In this document: positions 25,618-34,498 of the stretch, piece after piece
How the letters are laid out: every line of letters begins with the position of its first letter
Position numbering within the stretch: position 1 is the first letter of the stretch
From: Variovorax sp.
GTDB lineage: Bacteria; Pseudomonadota; Gammaproteobacteria; Burkholderiales; Burkholderiaceae_C
NCBI GenBank assembly: GCA_017744935.1
Contig: JAGIAI010000009.1
Location: 84,232-148,231 of the forward strand
Direction of reading: 5' to 3'
DNA: 64,000 nucleotides
Notes under the pieces: model-generated
The model's input: the letters and a program-made list of their open reading frames with translations, nothing else
Told to the model about the DNA's origin: nothing
Database searches by the model: none
Made by a program: the position numbers and the translations under genes

Positions 25618-26943
25618 ATGCTCGGCATAGGGGACACCTCGAGAACGATCGCCGATTTCCACGTGCTAAGGCCAACGATTCACACAGTCAGACTCTGGAT
25701 CCGGGCCGCCGTTGCCGGTGCCCTTGGTGCCGCGTCGGCGGTGGGATTTCGTTGGCTGATCCAGCAGGTTGAGCGGCTCGCGACGGGTCATTCCGGCGGA
25801 CTTGTCGAGGCAGCCTTGGCGCTATCGCCATGGCACAGAGCCTTGGTCTGCGCCGTTGGAGGGCTCTTGGCGGGCTTCGTGCTTCAGTGGGGCGGTGAAT
25901 GGGCTGCGCAAGGCAAGCGTGGGGATCGCAATCTCGACTACATCGAAGCCGCTCGCGCGGGTCGCGTCGATTTGAACGATCGCACGACGTTCACGCGGAC
26001 ACTTTCGGCCTTGTTCTCGATCGGTACTGGTGCGTCGATCGGGCGCGAGGGGCCAATGGTTCAGCTTGCGGCATGGTTGAGTTCGTGGCTGGCTCGGTGG
26101 ATTGCCATTGCGCCGGAACAGCGTAGCACCATCATGGTTTGCGGTATCGCTTCGGGTATCGGATCGGCGTATCACGCACCGATTGCCGGTGTTGTGTTTG
26201 TGCTCGAGCTGGCACTTGGCTTCTTCTCTCGGAATACGGTCGCGCCGGTATTGATTGCCGCTGCCACTGCGAGCTCGCTGATCTACTGGCTCGTCGAGCC
26301 AAAGCCGTTGTACGCGATGTCCACGATCGCGGCGGCACCGACAGGCTTGGGGGTCGCACTGTTGTCTGGTCTCGTGTTTGGCGGACTGGGATGGGTGTGG
26401 CTCGTCTTGCTGGATACGGCCAGAGTTGGCTTCTCCCGGCTCAAGTCGACACCTATCCGATTGGGCATCGGCGGCCTCTTGGTGGGCCTGATCTCGGCCG
26501 CCATTCCCCAAGTCCGGGGCAATGGCTATAGCGTCGTCTCCCAGGTACTGGAAGGCACCCAAGCCTGGCAGTGGCTCTCCCTGATCCTCCTGGCAAAGGT
26601 AGCGGCGACGGCGCTGAGTTCAGGCAGCGGCGCGATCGGAGGTGTGTTCACACCTTCGCTCTTCGTTGGTGCGACTGCCGGCAGTGTGCTCGCGCAGATC
26701 GCCTCGACATGGATGCCTGTGGAGTGGGTTGGCGATCCGCGATCGCTTGCGGTGCTTGGCATGGCAGCGGTGCTTGCGGCGGTGACCCATGCTCCCCTGA
26801 TGGCGATCGTCATGGTGTTGGAGATGACGGATCAGTTTCAGCTCACGGTCCCGGTGATGCTTGCTTGCGGCGTTGCACGCGCGATCAGTACACAGTTCGG
26901 CGCCAAGCCGATATACGGCAACCCCATTGAAGGACGAAAGTAA
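25618..26943 (+). CDS. ClC-family chloride channel/transporter
   Basis: 441 residues from the ATG at 25618, with about ten or more membrane helices. The signature GREGPMVQ contains the gating glutamate, and GGVFTPSLFVG gives the second conserved motif. The first ClC motif (GSGIP) is altered. No cytoplasmic CBS domains are present, as in many bacterial members. It would move Cl- (with or without H+) across the inner membrane, a role linked to acid resistance. It ends 9 bp before an 8-bp tandem repeat. Confidence 0.9.
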   Translation: MLGIGDTSRTIADFHVLRPTIHTVRLWIRAAVAGALGAASAVGFRWLIQQVERLATGHSGGLVEAALALSPWHRALVCAVGGLLAGFVLQWGGEWAAQGKRGDRNLDYIEAARAGRVDLNDRTTFTRTLSALFSIGTGASIGREGPMVQLAAWLSSWLARWIAIAPEQRSTIMVCGIASGIGSAYHAPIAGVVFVLELALGFFSRNTVAPVLIAAATASSLIYWLVEPKPLYAMSTIAAAPTGLGVALLSGLVFGGLGWVWLVLLDTARVGFSRLKSTPIRLGIGGLLVGLISAAIPQVRGNGYSVVSQVLEGTQAWQWLSLILLAKVAATALSSGSGAIGGVFTPSLFVGATAGSVLAQIASTWMPVEWVGDPRSLAVLGMAAVLAAVTHAPLMAIVMVLEMTDQFQLTVPVMLACGVARAISTQFGAKPIYGNPIEGRK

Positions 26944-26952
26944 ATGGTCGAA

Positions 26953-26992
26953 GGCGAAGTGGCGAAGTGGCGAAGTGGCGAAGTGGCGAAGT
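26953..26992 (+). repeat. Five tandem copies of an 8-bp unit
   Basis: GGCGAAGT is repeated five times without error (40 bp), starting 9 bp after the ClC stop codon. The unit length is not a multiple of three, so it is suited to slippage. It lies outside coding sequence and could vary in number between strains. Confidence 0.85.
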
Positions 26993-27176
26993 GACACGTC
27001 GGCCGAGGACGGCGCTCTTCTCGATCCCGCCGACGCTCGCAGCTCGGCCATAAGCTTCGTTTAAGCATCTGCATGGAAATTGGAGGGCTACCCGTAGAGA
27101 GAGTCTTCATGAATACAGGCATGACGGATGCAAGCCAATCTGTTCGTCTCGGCGAACATCGCAATAGCAATTGCCG

Positions 27177-27527
27177 ATGAGCATTGACCACCGCTCATCA
27201 GATGCGCATGGCGAGAAGCGAGACGACATTGCAGTCGGTCGTGGACTGTCCGCCCACATTCTGCCGACCTCAGCAACGATGATCGGCGTGTGCATGACCG
27301 TGCTTTCAATAGGGCATCTGAACCCGGGAGGAGAGTTGCGCTGGGTGGTCGACAAGCTGCTGGCAGTTGACTCCTTGCTGTTCTTGGTCAGCGCGCTGTT
27401 GTCGTTCGTATCGATGCGCACTCGTCTTCCGAGTCCCAAGTATGAATTTCGTGCGGAGGTTGTCTTCATCGTGGGCCTCGGCATTTTGGCGATGGTGGCC
27501 GTGGTGCTCGCGTTTGCAATTACATAG
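27177..27527 (+). CDS. Membrane protein, hypothetical
   Basis: 116 residues from the ATG at 27177 with three predicted membrane helices (SATMIGVCMTVLSIGHL; LLAVDSLLFLVSALLSFVS; FIVGLGILAMVAVVLAFAI). The layout resembles small integral membrane proteins of unknown function. The gap between the ClC gene and this one holds the 8-bp repeat and nothing else I can name. Confidence 0.6.
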   Translation: MSIDHRSSDAHGEKRDDIAVGRGLSAHILPTSATMIGVCMTVLSIGHLNPGGELRWVVDKLLAVDSLLFLVSALLSFVSMRTRLPSPKYEFRAEVVFIVGLGILAMVAVVLAFAIT

Positions 27528-27575
27528 CCGCTCGCTTTCGCCGAGCTACCCTGAAGCCCGATCCGGTGCGCAGGC

Positions 27576-28055
27576 TCAGGAACTCGCGCTCGCGGCGTCA
27601 GTGCCTTGCGGCCACTCGAACACGCTCTTGGCCGACGTACTCGGACCCTGAATCGAGATCTCACGCTGGATCCTCTGGCCTCCCAACACGGCTTCCACCG
27701 TGTAGCGTCCAGGCTCGAGACGCGCCACCAGGTAGGGGCCAGAAGAATGGATCTGGTCGAGAACCACATTGCCCTGAGCGTCGCGCACCGTGAGAACCAC
27801 GTCGGCGGCAAAGTCAGCGCTCTTCCCGTCCTTGACCGAGAACTCGAAGACAGCCGGCCAGCGAGGTTCGACGACGCGCATCAGCTCCGCCTCGTCCGAG
27901 CCGATACCGCCGCTCATGTATTCGATGCCGTGAACCACTTGGATCGGTGGGTTGAAGACCGTGGCCTGCGCCCCGATGCCTGCCAATGCCAGCACCGCGC
28001 CGGTGCACAGCACGGCCACGTCGTGGGCCGCATTCTTCTTCGGATGCCGGGTCAT
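27576..28055 (-). CDS. Secreted beta-sandwich (carboxypeptidase-regulatory/CnaB-like) protein, paralog 3
   Basis: 159 residues from the ATG at 28055 with AGGAAAGGA upstream. A signal peptide (VAVLCTGAVLALAGIGAQA) is followed by the family pattern: GIEYMSGGIGSDEAELM, VLTVRDAQGN, LVARLEPGRYTVEAVLGG and SVFEWPQG. It is more diverged from paralog 2 than the chimera is and has its own upstream region. Role unknown, presumably periplasmic. The 28056-28333 stretch before the next feature contains no gene I can support. Confidence 0.75.
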   Translation of the reverse strand: MTRHPKKNAAHDVAVLCTGAVLALAGIGAQATVFNPPIQVVHGIEYMSGGIGSDEAELMRVVEPRWPAVFEFSVKDGKSADFAADVVLTVRDAQGNVVLDQIHSSGPYLVARLEPGRYTVEAVLGGQRIQREISIQGPSTSAKSVFEWPQGTDAASASS

Positions 28056-28333
28056 GATGGAGTCCTTTCCTGAGGAACGTGGCCCACCCAGGGCCACCGC
28101 GAGGACTCTGCGCCCGTCGACTTACTGTCTCCTTAAGGCAGGCGGAATACGTCGCAAGGCCAACCTAAAGCCTCGATCCCGCTCCGAAACTTCGATCCCG
28201 GAGCCTCCGCCCGCGAAAGCACCCGATCCCGAATGCCCTCCGCCCTCGAAGCCTAGATCACGATGATCTCCGGCCGAAAAGGCCACCTTACCCCTAGGTT
28301 TGAAAGGTCCGGAAGGGAAGACGTCAGTAGCGC

Positions 28334-28545
28334 TCAGCTGGAGAGACTCACGCGCCTCGTGCTGCGATCGAACACGCGGAAGCCAATGGTCGATTCGAGT
28401 TCTGCAACCAGCTGGCTGACCCCGGAAACGAAGTAAGCCCCAGACGCTGGCTCGCGGCGGCGAGGCTCTGCAGCCGTGCGACGGCCACGAATGCTTCGAG
28501 CTAGCGAACGGTGACGCGGGTGATAGGCGGGATGCGCCATTAATG
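28334..28545 (-). pseudogene. Remnant of a LysR-type regulator (N-terminal DNA-binding part)
   Basis: Two frames together encode a LysR helix-turn-helix. RVTVR-stop-LEAFVAVARLQSLAAASQRLGL is followed, after a frameshift, by VSQLVAELESTIGFRVFDRSTRRVSLS. The TAG sits where LysR proteins have Gln (RQLEAF). The rest of the regulator is absent. A nonsense mutation, a frameshift and a missing effector domain make it a clear fossil. Confidence 0.7.
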
Positions 28546-28760
28546 AGCTGCACTATGGTTCGAGAACACCTGCGAGAGGCGCGGGAAGGCCGGCGGTAGA
28601 AGCGTACGTGAACTCGATCGGCCTAGGGTTACCGAGCATGAACCTTGATTTGAACAAGCAGGAGGCGGCTTCCTAGCATGAGCCTCAAATGGTTCACAAG
28701 CGCCGCTTCCTGTTTCGCGATCGGCCCGTGCCGGCCAAGGCTCGCAGACGCTTTGCACGT

Positions 28761-29696
28761 ATGACGTTGCGCCTGTGCCTCCTCGTGCTGCCCGCGATCA
28801 GCGCCCTCACCACGGGAGCTGTGTCACTCCCGACGTGCAACACGGAAGCAATGTCTACGCAGGGGGGGGCAATGCTGGACGTCGGGGATATGCGCTTTGC
28901 GTTCGCGCAGACGGAGGGACGTGTCGCAATGCGCCAAGTCACCGATGGAACTCGGAAGGCAGGGCAGCGTCTCGCGGAGCTGACGATCACGCTGCGGGTG
29001 GCGCCGGGCAGCTCGGCCCTGTTGACTCCGGGTATTCCGAATCAGCGGGTGGGGCAAGGCCGAATTGCCGATCTGGAGGTCACGATTCAAAGCCGGGATC
29101 AGGTTGTGCTCTCCGCCATGGCCGTCAGGCCGTCGGAAGTCCACATCGCCGCATTCGAGCAGGCTCCAGACGGACGGGCTTCTGCCGAATCGCGCTTGGG
29201 GATGCTGGAGCATCTCTACTCCGACATCTTTCGGCAAGCGCCGACTAGCCGCTTTGTCTTCTCCGGATTGCCAGGTGCAGCCCGGGGCAGCGGAAGCCAG
29301 GCGCTCGCGCTCGATGCTGTCGCGAGGGCTCGCGAATGCGTTCTTCAACAACTCCCGCCCGGCACGCACCTAAGGCCGCTTCGCTGGGACACCGCCAGCC
29401 TGGCGTTGCTTCATCCTGATCGCCACGAGGGCAAATGGGTGAGAGCGTCTGTCCATGACGGCGCCGCACGGCCGGTCCGGGGATCTGTCACTGCATTCGC
29501 GCGGGGCGAGCACCTCGCCTGCGAGGCAAAGACAAACATAGAAGGTATCGCGTCCTGCATGTTGTTCGATGTGCACGGGCACGACGACGAAGAAGAAGAT
29601 CAGACAACCGTCGTGACGTTCCCCGGAGCGCCAAGGCCCGGCAGCTTTCTTCTGCCACGCACACTCGTGAAGGCCTCCCTTTCCCGCAGGCATTGA
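28761..29696 (+). CDS. Secreted protein with C-terminal Ig-like domain, hypothetical
   Basis: 311 residues from the ATG at 28761, starting with a signal peptide (MTLRLCLLVLPAISALTTGA). The mature N-terminal ~200 residues include a segment typical of extracellular beta domains (LAELTITLRVAPGSSALLTPG) and a helical region. The C-terminal ~80 residues (VRASVHDGAARPVRGSVTAF; NIEGIASCML) resemble the end of the neighbouring metallo-hydrolase, suggesting a shared Ig-like module with two cysteines. It lies 24 bp before that gene, so the two are probably co-transcribed. No enzyme motif seen. Confidence 0.7.
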   Translation: MTLRLCLLVLPAISALTTGAVSLPTCNTEAMSTQGGAMLDVGDMRFAFAQTEGRVAMRQVTDGTRKAGQRLAELTITLRVAPGSSALLTPGIPNQRVGQGRIADLEVTIQSRDQVVLSAMAVRPSEVHIAAFEQAPDGRASAESRLGMLEHLYSDIFRQAPTSRFVFSGLPGAARGSGSQALALDAVARARECVLQQLPPGTHLRPLRWDTASLALLHPDRHEGKWVRASVHDGAARPVRGSVTAFARGEHLACEAKTNIEGIASCMLFDVHGHDDEEEDQTTVVTFPGAPRPGSFLLPRTLVKASLSRRH

Positions 29697-29720
29697 GCCT
29701 ACCTTCCTCAACCTGGAGAC

Positions 29721-31109
29721 ATGATGAAAACCTCTTCCCCGACGATTCGTCGAAGCGCCGGCGTGCTGCTAACAACCGTCTCTGCTACTGCGCTCTATGC
29801 CTGCGGCGGCGGTGGCGGTGGTGGTTCGGACCCGAGCCCGAATGCGCAGGCCGTCCAGTTGAAGTCCGACTCCAATGCCATGCCCAATCCGCCGGCCTTC
29901 GTGCCGCTTGCCACGCCGCTCTCAGCCGACGCGACGGAGTACGACAAGCACATGCAGATTGCTCGCATCTCGTGGGCGAATAACAATGACATCACGGCGC
30001 CATACTGGTGCGCCAACCCTGGCCAGGGCAGCAATCCCCTGCTTCGTGATCGCACGGTCGTTCCGATCACGGAACTCTTCGACGGCTTCTACTTCGTGGG
30101 CACCATCTCCGTCGGCCAGTACGTGATGAAGACCCCAGACGGCGGCTACGTCCTGTTCGACACGATGAACAACGCCACGGATGTGCGCGACATCACGGTG
30201 CCCCAACTGCAGGCGGCGGGAATCGAACCGTCGAAGCTGAGCGGAATCGTCGTGACGCACGGGCACGGTGACCACGACGGCGGCGTTGCGGAACTGCAGG
30301 CTCGCTACCACCCAGCGACCACGGTGGTCGGTTCTGCGGACTATTCGGCCAGCAAGCCGTACTCCGCGACCGTGGCGGTGGACAGCACGAATCTCGCGCC
30401 GATTCCGCTCACGGTGGCGGGCGCGACCTTCACTGCTATGGCGACGCCGGGTCATACGCCCGGAACGACCAGCTTCATTCTGCCCGTCACCTATCAGGGC
30501 AAGCAGCACAAGATCGCGTACCTCGGGGGATCTGCCTTCCCCGGAACCGCAGCCGCCGCACTTCAGTACCTGCGTTCCGCCGAAGCGATGTACGGCCAGG
30601 TCAAGGAACAGGGCGCCGACGCCAGCATCAACTCCCATTCCTTCGAGGACAAGTCGATCGACCGCATCCATGCGATCCAGGCGCAGGGCGGCATAGCTAG
30701 CAGCAATCCAATGATCCAGGGCACCGCAAAGATCCAGCTCGGGTTCGCCACATTGCGCTCCTGCTCCGCAGCCCAGCTTTACAACCGTGACGCGACCGCC
30801 ATCAACCCGGTGTGGCGACCGACGCGGACTGAACTCTACGCCGCCCTCTCGAATGGCAACGATGGAACGACGCACGTGCGCGCGCGTGTGTCCGACTATT
30901 TCAGCCCGATCAGCGGCGGGACCGTCACCTTCAAGACAGCCGCCGGTGACTCCTGCGTAGCAGCGACGGACGAGGAGGGTATTGCCAATTGCGTCATCCG
31001 ATCGAGCGCCAAGGGCGCTGGCCCGGCGGTGGTGACTGCCGAATTCTCGGAACTCGCGCGAGCGGATGCCGTAGAGCTTTCGAGTTTCGACACGCGGCAA
31101 GCGCAATAG
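29721..31109 (+). CDS. Class B3-like metallo-beta-lactamase-fold lipoprotein with C-terminal Ig-like domain
   Basis: 462 residues. A lipoprotein signal (LYAC, C28) precedes a poly-Gly linker. The metallo-hydrolase domain carries H180, H182, D184 and H185 (THGHGDH), H245 (TPGHTPG) and H306 (NSHSFED), which is the full B3 zinc-ligand pattern. Residues ~375-460 form an extra Ig-like domain not found in ordinary B3 enzymes. It could hydrolyse a beta-lactam or another ester, amide or lactone at the outer membrane or cell surface. Resistance activity is not proven by sequence. Confidence 0.82.
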   Translation: MMKTSSPTIRRSAGVLLTTVSATALYACGGGGGGGSDPSPNAQAVQLKSDSNAMPNPPAFVPLATPLSADATEYDKHMQIARISWANNNDITAPYWCANPGQGSNPLLRDRTVVPITELFDGFYFVGTISVGQYVMKTPDGGYVLFDTMNNATDVRDITVPQLQAAGIEPSKLSGIVVTHGHGDHDGGVAELQARYHPATTVVGSADYSASKPYSATVAVDSTNLAPIPLTVAGATFTAMATPGHTPGTTSFILPVTYQGKQHKIAYLGGSAFPGTAAAALQYLRSAEAMYGQVKEQGADASINSHSFEDKSIDRIHAIQAQGGIASSNPMIQGTAKIQLGFATLRSCSAAQLYNRDATAINPVWRPTRTELYAALSNGNDGTTHVRARVSDYFSPISGGTVTFKTAAGDSCVAATDEEGIANCVIRSSAKGAGPAVVTAEFSELARADAVELSSFDTRQAQ

Positions 31110-31230
31110 CGCATTCGGCACCCGCGGCCGAAGCCGCGGGATGTCTGTCGGGAAAGAGTGGGCGCGCGCGACACGTCGTGAATGAAATGGGGAAGGGCGA
31201 TCCACGACCCAGTGGGTATGATCAACTCGC

Positions 31231-31731
31231 ATGAAGGACCGCCTTTCAGATCCTGCGGGCATCGAGGACTTTCTTCTGTTCCGCATGCACAAGGTTGTCG
31301 CCCTGGGTGGCAGCCTGATCACCCGCATTTGTGAAGGCCGCTTTGGCATCACGCGTCGCGAGTGGACTGTTCTGGCGATCGTTTCGCGGGCGTCGGAGAT
31401 GCAGTGGGCGGAACTGCGAGCGCGCAGCGAGCTGGATGATGCCCGCCTCTCGCGAGCAGTCAGTTCGCTCGTCGATAAGGGTCTGGCCAAAAAGACGAGC
31501 GGGCCGAATCGGCAGGTGCTCGTGAGCCTGACCGACAGCGGTCGCCGGAGATATGAAGAGATCTTTCCGATTGCCCGCGACATCAATACCAACTTGTTGC
31601 GTGAACTCGGCACGGACGCCGCGGATACGCTGGACAGCGCACTCGTGATGCTCCATCAGAGGGCCGAGGAACTTGCCTCGGCGACTGTCGTCCCGAAGGC
31701 CGATCGGCTGCGCGGCCGGCAACGACCCTAG
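31231..31731 (+). CDS. MarR-family transcriptional regulator
   Basis: 166 residues. The winged helix is seen in FGITRREWTVLAIVSRASEMQW, SELDDARLSRAVSSLVDKGL and the wing KKTSGPNRQVLVSLTDSGRR. It probably acts as a dimeric repressor relieved by a small aromatic or other ligand. The Bug protein and sulfatase genes begin 187 bp downstream on the same strand and are the nearest candidates for control. Confidence 0.88.
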   Translation: MKDRLSDPAGIEDFLLFRMHKVVALGGSLITRICEGRFGITRREWTVLAIVSRASEMQWAELRARSELDDARLSRAVSSLVDKGLAKKTSGPNRQVLVSLTDSGRRRYEEIFPIARDINTNLLRELGTDAADTLDSALVMLHQRAEELASATVVPKADRLRGRQRP

Positions 31732-31918
31732 CCAGCCCTTGTTGCGGACCCGTGAGGCAGCGGACTCCGGGCAGGCTCTCGCAGCACGTCGGGAGCGAGC
31801 TTAGGGAAAACCAGCGCCATCCTTGCTTTGAACAACCAGCGCGCCCGCTCCTAACATCAGGGCCCGACCCCTCCTGCATCCTGCAGGGCGAGCGGCTCGC
31901 CTCGAAGGTTGGAGATCC

Positions 31919-32920
31919 ATGTTTCCTCATCTGCTGCAACACACCCGCGCGGTGTCTATCCCCGCCATCCTGTTGGCCGCCAGCCTGGCTCCGGCGCTCA
32001 CCGCCGCCGCAGAAAGCCCCACCTGGCCGACCAAGACCGTCACGCTAATCGTCGGAACGCCTCCTGGCGGCGCCCTCGACGTGTACGCCCGCGCACTCGC
32101 CGTGGGCCTCGGCAACGTCACGGGAGGCACCTTCATCGTCGACTTCAAGCCGGGCGCCAACGGCAATATCAGCGCCGAGTACGTGCAGAAGTCGGCCCCT
32201 GACGGCAACACACTGTGGATTGGCACGCAGGCGATGATGGCGATCAATCCGTCGGCTTATCCCGCTCTGCGCTGGAAGCCCGCGGACTTCAAGCCCATCG
32301 CGAAAGGCGTTGAGGCTCCGCTTGTGCTCGTCACGAATACATCCGTTCCCGCGCGCACCTTGCCGGACCTGGTGAATTGGGCCGGCGACAAGGCGAACAA
32401 GGCTTCGTACGCGTCCTACAGTCCGGGCACGCCCTCGCACTTCCTCGGGTTCCAGTTCAACGAGAAATTCAACCTCAACATGGTCCACGTGCCCTACAAG
32501 GGTTCAGCGCCCCAGGTGGTGGACATTGTCGGTGGACAGGTGCCGCTGGGCTTTACCCAGTTGCAGACCGCGCTCCCCCAGATCGAAGCTGGCAAGCTCA
32601 ATGCCATCGCCGTCACGGGCCCGCAACGCTGGCGCACCCTGCCCAACGTGCCCACTCTGCAGGAGCTTGGCCACAAGGATCTGAACACGACCATCTGGTT
32701 CGGATTGTTCGCGCCGGCCTCGGCGCCGAAGCAGGTCCTCGATGCCATCGAGGCCGCCACGCTCAAGGCACAGGCCTCGCCCGAATTCCTCAAGGCGATG
32801 GAAGCCCAGGGTTTCGATGTGCCGGACGAACATGGGGCTGCGTTCGCCAAGACCATTGCGGCGGAAACCGCACGCTGGGCGCAGATTGTGAAAGCTACCG
32901 GCTTCCAGGCGAACAACTGA
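31919..32920 (+). CDS. Bug/TctC-type tripartite tricarboxylate transporter substrate-binding protein
   Basis: 333 residues with a signal peptide (ending ALTAAAES). The mature protein starts WPTKTVTLIVGTPPGGALDVYAR, the usual Bug beginning, with VPYKGSAPQVVDIVGGQVPLG and GPQRWRTLPNVPTL further on. It would bind a carboxylate or sulfated ligand in the periplasm. No TctA/TctB genes are nearby. It is 6 bp before a sulfatase, so the ligand may be a sulfate ester or its product. Confidence 0.9.
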   Translation: MFPHLLQHTRAVSIPAILLAASLAPALTAAAESPTWPTKTVTLIVGTPPGGALDVYARALAVGLGNVTGGTFIVDFKPGANGNISAEYVQKSAPDGNTLWIGTQAMMAINPSAYPALRWKPADFKPIAKGVEAPLVLVTNTSVPARTLPDLVNWAGDKANKASYASYSPGTPSHFLGFQFNEKFNLNMVHVPYKGSAPQVVDIVGGQVPLGFTQLQTALPQIEAGKLNAIAVTGPQRWRTLPNVPTLQELGHKDLNTTIWFGLFAPASAPKQVLDAIEAATLKAQASPEFLKAMEAQGFDVPDEHGAAFAKTIAAETARWAQIVKATGFQANN

Positions 32921-32926
32921 AGTACC

Positions 32927-34246
32927 GTGACCTCGAAACCAAACATCATCTTCATCGTCGCCGACGACCTCGGCTTTGCGGACTTGGGCTGCTACGGAGG
33001 CCGCAATGCGCAGTTTGGTCCCGTGTCACCCGTGCTCGACGCGATCGCGGCTGGAGGCATCCGCTTCACCGACGGCTATTCGAACTCGCCCGTGTGTTCG
33101 CCGACGCGATTTGCGCTCATGACCGCGCGCTATCAATACCGGTTGCGAGGCGCCGCGGAAGAGCCGATCAGCGCCGGCACCAAGGGCAGCACTGCGCTGG
33201 GCATGCCGCCCGAGCACCCAACCCTTCCTTCACTGCTGAAGCAGGCGGGGTACCGGACGGCCCTGATCGGCAAATGGCACCTGGGCTATCCGCCCCACTT
33301 CAGCCCGCTCAAGTCGGGGTACGACGAGTTCTTCGGACCCATGTCCGGCGGCGTCGACTATTTCACCCACTGCGCCGGCAACGGCGCGCACGACCTGTAC
33401 CTCGACGAGAAGGAGAAGCACGAGGAGGGCTACCTCACCGATCTGCTCTCGCAGCGCGCGGTGGACTACGTCGAGCGCATGGCGGCGGCACACATGCCAT
33501 TCTTCCTGAGCCTGCACTACACCGCGCCGCATTGGCCTTGGGAGACGCGTGACGATGCGCACGTGGCGGCGGACGTGAAGGACAACCTCTTTCACCTGCA
33601 CGGCGGGAACATTCACACGTACCACCGCATGATCCACCACATGGACGAGGGCATCGGCTGGGTGATGGACGCATTGCGCCGCCACGGCCTGGAGCGCGAC
33701 ACGCTGGTGGTCTTCACCAGCGACAACGGCGGCGAGCGCTTCTCGGACAACTGGCCGCTGGTGGGCGGCAAGATGGACCTCACCGAAGGGGGCATCCGCG
33801 TACCCTGGATCGCGCATTGGCCCGCGGGCATCCCCGCTGGGAGCGTAAGCGCACAGCACTGCATGACGATGGACTGGTCGGCCACCATGCTGGACGTGGC
33901 CGGTGCAAAGCCGGCTCTGGAGTACCCGCTCGATGGCGTGTCGCTGCGCCGAATATTGGAAGCGCCCGGCGAGCAGTTCGCGCGACCACTCTATTGGCGC
34001 ATGAAGCATCGCGAACAGCGCGCGCTGCGCGACGGCGATTGGAAATACCTGCGCGTGGACGGCCACGACTACCTGTTCAATGTCGTCTCCGACGCGCGTG
34101 AGCGTGCCAATCTGGCCAAGCGCGAGCCCGAACGACTGATCAGGTTGCGCCAGCAATGGGAGGCATGGAACGAAACCATGCCCGCGATCCCCGCGGATGC
34201 CAGCGTGAAGCTGGGCTACGGCATCGAGGACATGCCGCAACGATAG
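32927..34246 (+). CDS. Type I sulfatase (arylsulfatase family)
   Basis: 439 residues from a GTG at 32927. The calcium-binding start NIIFIVADDLGFADLG gives D13 and D14. The signature CSPTR at 57-61 has C57, which must be converted to formylglycine. Other sites are GKWHLGYPP and SDNGGERFSDNWPLVGGK. It lacks a signal peptide, so it may act in the cytoplasm on imported sulfate esters. A formylglycine-generating enzyme is not in the window. It is translationally close (6 bp) to the Bug protein. Confidence 0.9.
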   Translation: MTSKPNIIFIVADDLGFADLGCYGGRNAQFGPVSPVLDAIAAGGIRFTDGYSNSPVCSPTRFALMTARYQYRLRGAAEEPISAGTKGSTALGMPPEHPTLPSLLKQAGYRTALIGKWHLGYPPHFSPLKSGYDEFFGPMSGGVDYFTHCAGNGAHDLYLDEKEKHEEGYLTDLLSQRAVDYVERMAAAHMPFFLSLHYTAPHWPWETRDDAHVAADVKDNLFHLHGGNIHTYHRMIHHMDEGIGWVMDALRRHGLERDTLVVFTSDNGGERFSDNWPLVGGKMDLTEGGIRVPWIAHWPAGIPAGSVSAQHCMTMDWSATMLDVAGAKPALEYPLDGVSLRRILEAPGEQFARPLYWRMKHREQRALRDGDWKYLRVDGHDYLFNVVSDARERANLAKREPERLIRLRQQWEAWNETMPAIPADASVKLGYGIEDMPQR

Positions 34247-34354
34247 GGCGCCGGCCATGACAGGGTTTGTGCGCACGACGCTTGTTTAGAAGAATCATTT
34301 CTTCGCGACTTAGACTGGGCCGCTCACCCCTTAGAAAAGCATCCGGAGACGCCG

Positions 34355-34498
34355 ATGAATCGACGCATAGACCATTCCTGGTGGCTCCGCCACCTCACAC
34401 TTGCCGCATGCACGACTTCGGCAATTGCGCTGCCCGCGCTACGGCACACAGATGACGCCAGCCTCGCCGACGCGTTGCCAGGGCAGGCCAAGTACTAA
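34355..34498 (+). pseudogene. Truncated secreted-protein gene cut by an IS66 fragment
   Basis: From the ATG at 34355, with a GGAGA ribosome site, 47 codons are read. The first ~30 form a signal peptide (WWLRHLTLAACTTSAIALPA). After that the frame enters the end of the IS66 fragment near 34439 and stops. The start resembles that of a Bug or similar binding protein, but the family cannot be told from the signal peptide alone. Confidence 0.55.

Noticed and set aside
26944..27060. 8-bp tandem repeats considered as a CRISPR array
   Set aside because: Unit far too short, no spacers and no cas genes; it is a simple tandem repeat.
29922..31613. 563-codon minus-strand frame opposite the metallo-hydrolase
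   Set aside because: Arg/His-rich shadow without any domain; the plus strand encodes a complete zinc-ligand set and lipobox.
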